NCBI GenBank assembly: GCA_015075445.1
Contig: JABTUJ010000002.1
Location: 186,001-250,000 of the forward strand
Length of the DNA stretch: 64,000 bases
Source: Verrucomicrobiales bacterium
GTDB taxonomy: Bacteria > Verrucomicrobiota > Verrucomicrobiia > Limisphaerales > J093
Direction of reading: 5' to 3'
Shown: piece after piece, positions 1 through 8,327 of the stretch
Numbering within the stretch: the first letter of the stretch is position 1
Layout of the letters: each line of letters opens with the position of its first letter
The notes under the pieces: model-generated
Database searches by the model: none
Told to the model about the DNA's origin: nothing
What the model saw: only the letters and a program-made list of their open reading frames with translations
Position numbers and translations under genes: made by a program

Positions 1-864
<864 letters not shown>

Positions 865-888
865 AGGTGCGATATCAGGGGAGAGGGG

Positions 889-1335
889 TTAACGCTTCTT
901 CGTGGCGCAGGCGGGGCAGAGGCCGTTGAAGGCGATCTCGTAGCCCCGCATCCGGAAGCCGGGCGGCAGACGCATCTCGGGGTGCCCCTCCTCGGGGTCC
1001 GTCGTGATGTCGTAGGTGCCGCCGCACTCGTCGCAATAGAAATGGTGGTGCTCGCTCATGTTCGAGCAGTAGCGGGTGGCGCCGCGATCGTGGTGGACCT
1101 GCTTGACGAGCCCACAGCGCACGAGCGTGTCCAGGCAGTTGTAGACCGTGGCCATCGAGATGTCCGGCAACTCCTGCTTGGCGCGGATGAAGACCTCCTC
1201 GGCGCTGGGATGATCGCGCTTCTGGAGGAGCACACGGTACACCTGGCGGCGCTGCGTGGTGGGACGCAGGCCGCTGCGGGCGAGCCGCTCGTCGAGGCCC
1301 GGCGGCAGTGCCGGCTGGTTGACCTGCTTCTTCAT
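889..1335 (-). CDS. Fur/PerR-family metal-dependent repressor
   Basis: A 148-aa protein with the Fur-family layout: a winged-helix DNA-binding half (GLRPTTQRRQVYRVL, then ISMATVYNCLDTL) and a C-terminal dimerisation half with HHHFYCDECG and a second pair CPAC, the two CxxC pairs that hold structural zinc. The start at 1335 (MKKQVNQ) is preferred over the upstream in-frame start at 1371 because the protein then begins at the usual distance from the first helix. The position after TRY, which is Asp in PerR proteins, is Cys here, so iron/peroxide sensing of the PerR kind cannot be assumed. The gene directly precedes sufB and carries an inverted repeat in its own promoter, so it probably represses itself and the suf genes. 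Other Fur-family members (Fur, Zur) cannot be excluded from sequence alone. Confidence 0.9.
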   Translation of the reverse strand: MKKQVNQPALPPGLDERLARSGLRPTTQRRQVYRVLLQKRDHPSAEEVFIRAKQELPDISMATVYNCLDTLVRCGLVKQVHHDRGATRYCSNMSEHHHFYCDECGGTYDITTDPEEGHPEMRLPPGFRMRGYEIAFNGLCPACATKKR

Positions 1336-1374
1336 GGCCGCGCAACGTAGCGCGTCCCGGTCGCCTGTCAATAT

Positions 1375-1389
1375 TTAGACCTATTCTAA
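1375..1389. promoter_or_regulatory. Fur/PerR-type palindromic operator
   Basis: TTAGACCTATTCTAA is a 5-5-5 inverted repeat (TTAGA / TCTAA) lying 40-54 bp before the start of the Fur-family gene. On the minus strand a TTGAAA hexamer (1390-1395) precedes it and an A/T-rich stretch around 1367-1374 follows, so the box would sit between -35 and -10, as expected for a repressor site. The resemblance to known PerR/Fur boxes is by eye. Confidence 0.6.
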
Positions 1390-1452
1390 TTTCAAGCCGC
1401 CCCGCTGCAGGGCGGCGTTGCCTGCCCGCCTCCCCCATGGTATCCGACTCCC

Positions 1453-2112
1453 ATGAAGTTCATCGTGCGGTGGCTCTTCCGGCTGCTGCTCCTGCTGCTT
1501 GTCCTCACGGTGGCTGCCCTCCTCCTCAAGGACAGCGTGCTCAAGGAGCTCACCGAAACCCGCCTCCGCCAGCGCACCGGCCTCGAAACCCAGATCGGCC
1601 GCCTCGAAGCCCACCTCCTCTCCCCCACCCTCACCCTCCACAATGTCAAGCTCTTCAACCCCCCCGAGTACGGCGGCACCCCGTTCCTCGAAATCCCCGA
1701 CGCCACCCTCCAGTACGACCGCCTCGCCCTGGCCACCGGCCGCCTCCGCTGGCGGCTGATCCGACTCCACCTCGCCGAGCTGACGATCGTCCGCGACGCC
1801 CAGGGCGGCGCCAACCTCCCCGTCATCCGCGCCGCCATCACCCACCGCACCGCCCGCCCCGGCTTCGCCACCTGGCGTTTCGGCGGCATTGACACCCTCA
1901 ACCTCACCCTCGAACGCATCCGCGCCTACCAGCTCGGCAGCAAGACGCCCCCCGCCACGTTCCACCTCGGCCTCCAAAACGAAATCCTGCGCGACCTGCG
2001 CACTTCTGCCGATGTCGAAAAGGCCCTCCTTGATCTGGTCACCCGCCTGGGCCTCGGCCCCTACCTGCAAACGCCTGCCGCCACCAACAGCGCGGCCACA
2101 CGCCGTCGTTGA
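1453..2112 (+). CDS. AsmA-like membrane-anchored protein
   Basis: 219 aa with a basic N-terminus followed by one leucine-rich membrane segment (about residues 8-25, RLLLLLLVLTVAALLL), then a polar domain that starts with KDSVLKELTETRLRQRTGLETQIGRLEAHLLSPTLTLHNVKLFNP in overlapping style. The pattern 'signal anchor, then ...TGLE..IG.......P.L.L.NV.L.NP' is typical of the start of AsmA/DUF748-type envelope proteins, which are implicated in lipid movement or outer-membrane homeostasis. It is much shorter than full AsmA and resembles only the N-terminal module. It is divergent from the Fur-like gene and 160 bp before the dihydroorotate dehydrogenase gene. The intergenic stretch 2113-2272 shows nothing recognisable. 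The precise role is unknown. Confidence 0.65.
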   Translation: MKFIVRWLFRLLLLLLVLTVAALLLKDSVLKELTETRLRQRTGLETQIGRLEAHLLSPTLTLHNVKLFNPPEYGGTPFLEIPDATLQYDRLALATGRLRWRLIRLHLAELTIVRDAQGGANLPVIRAAITHRTARPGFATWRFGGIDTLNLTLERIRAYQLGSKTPPATFHLGLQNEILRDLRTSADVEKALLDLVTRLGLGPYLQTPAATNSAATRRR

Positions 2113-2272
2113 GGCTGTTCTGCACCGGATCGTGGAGGCCGATGCCGGGCCAGGGCTGCGGCGTGCCCAGCGTGACATAGTGGGCGTCGTCACGCCCCCT
2201 TCCACAGCCGTGCGAACGCCGACGCCGCTCGCGCCTTGCGGCGCGCCGCCGCGCTCTCTAGCCTTTGCCCCG

Positions 2273-3208
2273 ATGCAGGCCGACGCGCCCCTCAACCTCT
2301 CCGTCGCCCTCGGCAAACTCACCCTGCCGAACCCCGTCACCGTTGCCTCCGGCACGTTCGGCTACGGCGTCGAGTACGCCCGCCTCCTCGATCTCAACCA
2401 ACTGGGCGCCGTCGTGGTCAAGGCATCCGGCTGGCCCCGTCCGCGGCAAGACCCCCGCACCGCCGAGGTCACCAGCGGCCTCCTCAACGCCATCGGGCTC
2501 CAGGGCCCCGGCGTCGATGGCTTCCTCCAGAAGTACTGGCCCTTCCTCCGCACTTTGAAGGTCCCCGTCATCCTGAACATCTGGGGCACCACCGTCGAGG
2601 AGTACGCCGAAGTGGCCCGGCGCTTCGACGCCGTCGAAGGCATCGGCGCACTCGAACTCAACGTCTCCTGCCCCAACATCAAGGAAGGCGGCGCCCAGTT
2701 CGGCACCGACGTGAAACTGCTCGCCCAGGTCGTCGCCGCCTGCCGCCGCGCCACGTCCCTGCCCCTGATCACCAAGCTGAGCCCGAACGTCGTCAGCATC
2801 GCCCCCTACGCCCGCGCCGCCGCCGAGGCCGGCAGCGACGCCCTGGCCATCATGAACAGCTACCCGGCCATGGCCATCGACATCGAGACCCGCAAGCCGC
2901 GCCTGGCCAATGTCACCGGCGGACTCACCGGCCCCTGCATCAAACCCATCGCCATCAAGCTCGTCTGGGAGGCCGCCGCCGCCGTCCAGATCCCCATCAT
3001 CGGCATGGGCGGCATCCAGAACGCCGCCGATGCCCTCGAGTTCCTCCTGGCCGGCGCCAGCGCCGTGGCGGTGGGCACCGCCACCTTCTACGAACCCCAA
3101 ACCGCCTTTCAGGTCCTGGCCGGCCTGCAAGACTTCATGCGCCGCAAAGGCGTCCACGACGTGCGCGAACTGGTGGGCACGGTCCTCGCCAAACCTTCCG
3201 GCGGCTGA
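2273..3208 (+). CDS. pyrD: Dihydroorotate dehydrogenase, class 1B catalytic subunit type
   Basis: 311 aa, flavin-dependent TIM barrel oxidising dihydroorotate to orotate in pyrimidine synthesis. Visible landmarks: LTLPNPVTVASGTFGYG near the N-terminus, VVVKASG with the FMN-contacting Lys50, the active-site loop LELNVSCPN with Cys133 (class 1 enzymes use Cys where class 2 uses Ser), TKLSPN, and the phosphate-binding end PIIGMGGIQNAADALEFLLAGASAVAVGTA. The ATG at 2273 gives the standard length; the open frame extends upstream without homology. Class 1B enzymes normally pair with an electron-transfer subunit PyrK, which is not seen nearby. A DHODH-like dihydropyrimidine dehydrogenase is a less likely alternative given the short length. 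Confidence 0.9.
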   Translation: MQADAPLNLSVALGKLTLPNPVTVASGTFGYGVEYARLLDLNQLGAVVVKASGWPRPRQDPRTAEVTSGLLNAIGLQGPGVDGFLQKYWPFLRTLKVPVILNIWGTTVEEYAEVARRFDAVEGIGALELNVSCPNIKEGGAQFGTDVKLLAQVVAACRRATSLPLITKLSPNVVSIAPYARAAAEAGSDALAIMNSYPAMAIDIETRKPRLANVTGGLTGPCIKPIAIKLVWEAAAAVQIPIIGMGGIQNAADALEFLLAGASAVAVGTATFYEPQTAFQVLAGLQDFMRRKGVHDVRELVGTVLAKPSGG

Positions 3209-3234
3209 CCGCCGAACCGTCTGCCGGCGCGGGG

Positions 3235-3367
3235 CCTCCGCAGTTCCCCTTTTGGCCCGAGGGGTCGCCGGGTGAGGGCACCCGGCCTACAGGGGCGCGT
3301 GTGGGCCAGGTTTTCGCCCGGGTGCCCTCACCCGGCCTGGGGCGATTCGGCCAAATGGGACTGCTGT
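3235..3367. repeat. Palindromic intergenic repeat, family C
   Basis: This fills most of the 309-bp gap between pyrD and the next gene. It is a long inverted repeat: GCCGGGTGAGGGCACCCGG (3267-3285) faces CCGGGTGCCCTCACCCGGC (3318-3336), and the flanks (CAGTTCCCCTTTTGGCC near 3240 and GGCCAAATGGGACTGCTG near 3350) continue the pairing. A related unit with GGTGAGGGCACCGGGCCTAC occurs at 54997-55068. It could form a strong hairpin and may also end pyrD transcription. Confidence 0.7.
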
Positions 3368-3384
3368 CTGGGCCTGCTGGCCGG

Positions 3385-3412
3385 TTGACGCCCGCGTTCC
3401 TTGTATTAGCAT
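3385..3412 (+). promoter_or_regulatory. Candidate sigma70-type promoter
   Basis: TTGACG (3385-3390) and TAGCAT (3407-3412) are separated by 16 bp, about 105 bp before the ATG at 3518. It lies immediately after the family C hairpin. Matched by eye only. Confidence 0.35.
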
Positions 3413-3517
3413 TCCGGTTGTGATGCCTTGGTGGTTTCAGAATCACCTTCCGGATCTCATCCCAGGAGACCCGCGCATGGCTCGGACATCCCCACAACCG
3501 CACGACCGGCTCGCCCT

Positions 3518-5050
3518 ATGACTGATCTTCGCTTCGCCTGCCTGGCGTTTGCCCTCATCACCCCGTCCCTCCACGCCGCGGACTCACCACGCGCCTCGGG
3601 CCCAGCCACCCGACTCGCCACGCCACCGGCGGCACGCCCTCCTTGTCCGGTTGGCTGGACCGACTTCGACAATCCCCTGGTGGGCGTGCAGGCCCACGTC
3701 CCCACCAATTATTGGGTGCGACTCCATGGGGGAGTGCTGCTCGCGGTCGAGCAGGTAAACGAACCGGCCAATCTTGCGTTCGTCCTGCCGTTCCGCCCGC
3801 GCCCCGGCACCGACGCCGCCGCCATCGCCCGCCAGTTCGCCAAGTTCGTCGCCCAGTCGGAACCGCGGTTCGAAGCGGAGGTCGTGGGCCAGCCGTCACC
3901 CGACCGCGCGCTCGCACGCTTTACCAGCGTGGCCGCGGGGAAACCCGTGGAAGGCCGGTACTGCGCCCTGCTCACCGCCGGGGGCTCGATGGCCCTGGTG
4001 ATTGGCGCCATGGCCCCGCGCGACCGGTTCGAAAGCGAACTGCCTCGCTTGCGTCAGATCGCGCAGGGCTTCGGCTTCCAGCCCCCCCGCGGACGATGGC
4101 TGGATTACGTGTCACCCGCCGGAGGCTTCACGCTCCGTCACCCGGAAGGCTGGCCGATCGAGAGCAGCGATGGCCGCAGCGGCAAGGACAACATTGACTG
4201 GGTCGTGCGGGATCCTCACCAACCCCTCAGCCGCGCGTTTCAATGGTGCCCGCGTTACTGCTCCCCGCAGCTCCTCCAGGATCCCCTCCACGTGCTTCGC
4301 GGTTACCAGGCCGCCCAGTTCGCCAGTCCGGAACAGACCGTGCTCGCCGCCCTGTCCCAGATCTCGCAGGAACCCCGCCTCCTCAAGTTCAGTGTGAACC
4401 AGCCCCTCACTGACCTGTTTCGGAACCTGAACCAGCACGTGGCCGGATTGCTGGCCGGACTCGGGGTGGGCCGTTCCGACATTACCGTTTACGATTGCCT
4501 CGCCGAGGCCCGCGTCGACGGGGAACCAGTGCTCGTGGCCATGGTCGCGGGGCTCCAGACCCTCACCCTTCAGGGTGGCTTCGCCGGCCCGCTCACCGAC
4601 CTGAGCGTCACGCTCCGCGGATGGTGCGCCCCGCCCGGGCAGTTCGTCCGCGACTCACCCGTCCTCGAGAAGATCTGCGCCTCGATGGAGCTCACGCCCG
4701 CCTTCCTCCGGCGGATCACCCAGGGCAATGCCCAAGCCGCCGCCAAGATCCGGGAGACCTACGCCCACATGAACGAGATCGACAACCAGATCCGCCAGAG
4801 CCGCTGGGATACCATGGACGCCATCGCCGAGATGAGCTACGACACCTTGCGCGACACTGGCGGGTACGTGAACGAACACACGGGGCGCATCGAACAGATC
4901 CCCCCCGACCGCGTGGTCCGGAATCGCAACGGCGAGTACGTCTCTCGCGAGGAGGTCGAGCGTGGCATCGACCCCAACCAAGCCACCGTCCTGCGCGAGG
5001 CCCACGCCGAGGACTACATGCGCGGCGCCTACGGCCGCATCGAGTTCTAG
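3518..5050 (+). CDS. Secreted protein of unknown function
   Basis: 510 aa. The chosen ATG (3518) gives a clean signal peptide, MTDLRFACLAFALITPSLHAA, with likely cleavage after HAA. The mature protein carries two similar-looking segments: residues about 45-190 (WTDFDNPLVGVQAHVPTNYWVRLHGG...) and about 195-390 (WLDYVSPAGGFTLRHPEGWPIES...), the second resembling the start of PsbP/MOG1-like domains that begin with a 'G.F.L.HP.GW' pattern. The C-terminal 120 residues (NAQAAAKIRETYAHMNEIDNQIRQSRWDTMDAIAEMSYDTL) are helical and charged. An in-frame start at 3428 is possible but has no signal peptide. The family is not recognised; an envelope or periplasmic location is inferred only from the signal peptide. 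Confidence 0.6.
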   Translation: MTDLRFACLAFALITPSLHAADSPRASGPATRLATPPAARPPCPVGWTDFDNPLVGVQAHVPTNYWVRLHGGVLLAVEQVNEPANLAFVLPFRPRPGTDAAAIARQFAKFVAQSEPRFEAEVVGQPSPDRALARFTSVAAGKPVEGRYCALLTAGGSMALVIGAMAPRDRFESELPRLRQIAQGFGFQPPRGRWLDYVSPAGGFTLRHPEGWPIESSDGRSGKDNIDWVVRDPHQPLSRAFQWCPRYCSPQLLQDPLHVLRGYQAAQFASPEQTVLAALSQISQEPRLLKFSVNQPLTDLFRNLNQHVAGLLAGLGVGRSDITVYDCLAEARVDGEPVLVAMVAGLQTLTLQGGFAGPLTDLSVTLRGWCAPPGQFVRDSPVLEKICASMELTPAFLRRITQGNAQAAAKIRETYAHMNEIDNQIRQSRWDTMDAIAEMSYDTLRDTGGYVNEHTGRIEQIPPDRVVRNRNGEYVSREEVERGIDPNQATVLREAHAEDYMRGAYGRIEF

Positions 5051-5655
5051 CCCCTCAGCCCGCGTCGACCCGCGAGTCATCGTGGCCGTCGCACGCTGGA
5101 ACATAGGGGATTACGGGAAGCCGCAGATCCCCTCCCCCCCCCAATTCCCGATGTCCGAAATCTGCGGAGGATCCAGGGGCAGGGGGTTTCTCCGCCGATT
5201 GCGAACATAGGGGATTACGGGAAGCCGCTGATCCCCTCCACCGATGGGTGTTACCAACAGGAAAGATAGCAGGGGCCACACTGCCATCACGTGGCGGCAC
5301 AGTGACAGGCAGTGAAGCTCGAGATCTTCGCGTGCATAGTATCTTGTCAGGGGAGATGGCAAGGCCAGCCAACGGGCACTCCGGCGTCGCGCGGGGCATT
5401 GGGAAGCCGGTCGCGGGAGAGAGTCAGACAGCCAGGAAAGGTGGGTCGAGCCGCCCGCCTACCAGCAGCCCCTTTCCCGCGCCGCCAAGGGGGCGCCACG
5501 GCGTCGTAAGGGGTAAGGAGAGGGACGGAAGGCCCAACCAGACAGCGACCGTTTATAGGGTCATTGGGCGCTGGGACCAAGGAGGCAGAGTTGAGAGAGT
5601 TTTCTGCAGGTTGTTCGTGCCTTTGGCGCCCGCAGGGCGTAGACTCTCTGCCCTC
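5051..5655. other. Intergenic region with duplicated palindromic repeat (family A) before the transposase
   Basis: No convincing gene is seen. The left part holds a family A palindrome (5139-5217, AATTCCCGATGTCCGAAATC against the later CGCCGATTGCGAACATAGGG). Flanking it are two nearly identical direct copies beginning GAACATAGGGGATTACGGGA at 5099 and 5203, differing by one base in their first 37 bp. The remaining 350 bp before the transposase ATG show no homology to the truncated propeller gene on the other side of the transposase. Clear terminal inverted repeats of the insertion element could not be located by eye. Confidence 0.6.
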
Positions 5656-6909
5656 ATGAGTCTTCTCATTCAGGATGCCTTCCTCTCCCCGGCGCTGGAG
5701 CTCTTGCCCACGCTCGAACACTACCGTCCCGACCTCGACTACAGCGACACCGAGTTCCTCACGCTGGGCGTGCGACGCATCAACACCTACCATCCTTCGG
5801 GGCGCTCGTTTCTCCAGTCGGTGCGCCAGTGCGAGGTGAGTTACGTTTCGCTCAAGGCCTACTTCGGAGCCTGTCGCAGCCGGCGGCGCCTGAACCTGCT
5901 GCACGGACTCAACACGGCAGTCTCCTGGCAACTGCGGGTGCCGAGTGATCGCTTCGCGGCCTTCCCCGAACTCCACGGCCGGGACATTCTGGCCTTGGAC
6001 GGACACGACATCCGCCATGGCAGCCATGAGCCGGCGGCGCTCACCCGGCATGGTGAGAGTAAGGTCCCCGATACGCTGACCGGGGTGTTCCTGCGGGATC
6101 TGCGAACGGGCGGTGCGCGGGTGCTGACCCAGACCCACGGGCACCAACATGAGTGGGCGGCGGTCAAGGCCTGTCCCTGGAGTGACTTCCTTTGGCGACC
6201 GGAGGCCCGGGGCACGATCCTGGTGATCGATCCGGTGGCGGTGGACTTCGGCTTCCTGCGGGGCGCCAAGTTCAAGGGGGGCTTCACGGTAATCACGCGA
6301 ACCAAGGAGAACCTCGTGGTTCGGGAATCCCGCCCGCTGAGCTGGGACCGGAAGTATCCCCCCAACCAGGGCGTGCTGAGCGATGAGCGGGTGTGGTTCA
6401 GCGAGGCGGGGGAGTTTCGGCGCATCCGCTACCGGGATCCGGAGAGTGGGACGGTCTATGAGTTGCTGACCACCGAGTTTCACCTGCCCCCGGGGATCAT
6501 CGCCCAGATCTACCGACTGCGCTGGGACATCGAGAAGTTCTTTGACGTCTGTGAGAACCTCCTGGCCGAGGCGCGGGCCTGGGGGGCGGGGCCGGTGCCG
6601 GCGCAGGTGCAAAACGAGTTTCTGGTCCTGGTGCACAATCTGCTGATTCTCCTCAGTACCAAGCTGGAAGCGGAGGAAGGCCTGCGGGACGAGAAGGTCG
6701 AGGTCAAGTACGAGGCGGCGCTTCAAGCCCGGGAACGCGTGGCCAAGTCGCGGGGCCGGTCGGTGTCGCCCTGGGTGCGGGTGTTGCGACGGATCACCCG
6801 TTGGAGCAGTCAGTATACCCGATGGCTGCAGGATGCCTTGCTGCATCGTTGGGAGTGGACGGAAGGCCTAGCCAAGCTGCGGCCACTCATGCACGCCTAT
6901 CTCCGCTAA
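5656..6909 (+). CDS. IS4-family DDE transposase
   Basis: 417 aa. The DDE triad is recognisable: Asp115 in ILALDGHD, Asp192 in ILVIDPVAVDFG, and Glu293 in the signature IYRLRWDIEKFF (the Y-x2-R-x3-E core of IS4-type enzymes). The ORF is full length and undamaged, so the element may be recently active. The ATG at 5656 is chosen because homology-like sequence begins there; the open frame continues 136 codons upstream without any recognisable content. It lies on the same strand as, and about 130 bp in front of, a propeller gene that has lost its 5' end. This suggests that the element, or a deletion started from it, removed that part. Target duplications and terminal repeats were not resolved. Confidence 0.85.
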   Translation: MSLLIQDAFLSPALELLPTLEHYRPDLDYSDTEFLTLGVRRINTYHPSGRSFLQSVRQCEVSYVSLKAYFGACRSRRRLNLLHGLNTAVSWQLRVPSDRFAAFPELHGRDILALDGHDIRHGSHEPAALTRHGESKVPDTLTGVFLRDLRTGGARVLTQTHGHQHEWAAVKACPWSDFLWRPEARGTILVIDPVAVDFGFLRGAKFKGGFTVITRTKENLVVRESRPLSWDRKYPPNQGVLSDERVWFSEAGEFRRIRYRDPESGTVYELLTTEFHLPPGIIAQIYRLRWDIEKFFDVCENLLAEARAWGAGPVPAQVQNEFLVLVHNLLILLSTKLEAEEGLRDEKVEVKYEAALQARERVAKSRGRSVSPWVRVLRRITRWSSQYTRWLQDALLHRWEWTEGLAKLRPLMHAYLR

Positions 6910-7045
6910 CGTCCCTGCCAGCCCCCGCCACCCCCCTCACGGATCCCCCTACGCCAATGATGTCCTACCCCTGCCAGCCAGCCGTGCCTTCCAGCATAGG
7001 GCCTGCCTTTGCACTATCTCTGTTTGTCGAGGTAACACCGATCAT

Positions 7046-8227
7046 GTGGGGACGGTGAGCAACGGGCTGGTTGCGGTGGATGGCATCAGCGGCGCCGTGC
7101 GATGGGTCGCCGAGCTCCGGCCGCATCTACGGTCGCCGGTGGTGGGGTGGGGCGGCACGTTGTACGTGGGCAGTGCGGATCTGAGCGAGCCCGCGCTGTA
7201 CGCCTTGGACACGGCCACCGGCGAGGAGCGGTGGCGGCGGGTGTGTGCGGCGCCGGGTCCGGGCAGTCCCGTGTTGGCGGAAGACGGCTCGTTGTACGTG
7301 GTTTCGGGCCAGCGGTTACTGGCGTTGGATGCGGTTAGCGGAGCGAAGAAGGCCGAGTTCGCCACGGCGGAGGGCGAGGGGTTCAGCACGTACCCGGCGT
7401 TGGGGGACCGGGGGCTGGTGTACCTGGGGGCGGGCAATGCCGTGTATGCCTTTGAAGAGTTGGGATGGGGGGCAGGCCACGGCGGGCTGGCCTACGCCCC
7501 CTGGCCGGCTTACCGGGGGGATGCCCAGCAGAGCGGGCGGTACAGTTGTCGGGCCGAGCAGGCGGCCGTGCGGGCTCCGGCGGAACGGCGGGTGTGGCAC
7601 GAAGGGGTGGCAGGCACGGTGGAGGTGCGGCTGCGGCCCGACGCCTCGCTGGCGCTCCAATGGTACCACGATGGCGTCGCGGTGCCCGGGGCGACGAATC
7701 CCGTGTTGACCATCGCGACGGTCACGCAGGCGGATGCGGGGTGGTACGAGTTGGTGGCAAGCAATGTCCTCTGCCAGGTGCGCGCGGGGACGTTTGTGAC
7801 CACGGACAGCACGCTGGAACCGCTGCGCTTTCCGGCGTGGCGCTGGGAGGGAGACGGCGGTTCGGTGACGGTCGAGTTGGCCCCGGTGATTGTCGGGCCG
7901 TGGACGGAAGCGGGCCGATCTGCGGGCGGGGAGAACGGTGGGGTGTATGTCGAGACGGACCTGCGGCGGCCGGCCGGGTTCTACCGCTTGCGAGCCGCCG
8001 AAGGCGGTGGACCGACACGTTTCACGGCCAGCGGGATGATACCGGGTTGGTGGTATCAGTCAGGCGTGGGGAGCCGGCACCGGATCGAGTATGTGTGGAG
8101 CGGGAGCGGATGGACCAACTGGGTTGCGCTGCCCGAGCTGACGCTGCCGGCGAGCCCGCACCTGTTCCTGGACACCGACGCGTTCGATCATCCCGACGCG
8201 GTGTACCGGACGACGCCGGTACCGTGA
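7046..8227 (+). pseudogene. 5'-truncated remnant of a secreted PQQ-like propeller/Ig protein
   Basis: About 393 codons remain. The frame enters in the middle of a propeller blade (VGTVSNGLVAVDGISGAVRW corresponds to the end of a blade), followed by three further blades and the last-blade signature (LAYAPWPAYRGDAQQSGR). An Ig-like domain (residues about 180-255) and the C-terminal module seen in the next two genes follow. There is no signal peptide and no plausible initiation region: the first candidate codon is a GTG inside a blade. Since complete propellers here have eight blades, about four and a half blades and everything before them are missing. The loss coincides with the neighbouring transposase, and none of the missing part is found on its other side. 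The last 150 bp (8069-8218) are identical to the end of the following gene. Confidence 0.8.
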
Positions 8228-8327
8228 GCTGCGCGGGAGCAGGGTAGCAGTGGTGAACGGCATCCCCGGCCCACGTGGCAAAGGCGGTGCCGTTCGAGGT
8301 GAAGTCAGACATAGCGAATCAACCAAC

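Noticed and set aside
1381..2355. 324-codon minus-strand frame opposite the AsmA-like gene
   Set aside because: No homology, Gly/Glu-rich shadow; the plus strand has a signal anchor and AsmA-like start.
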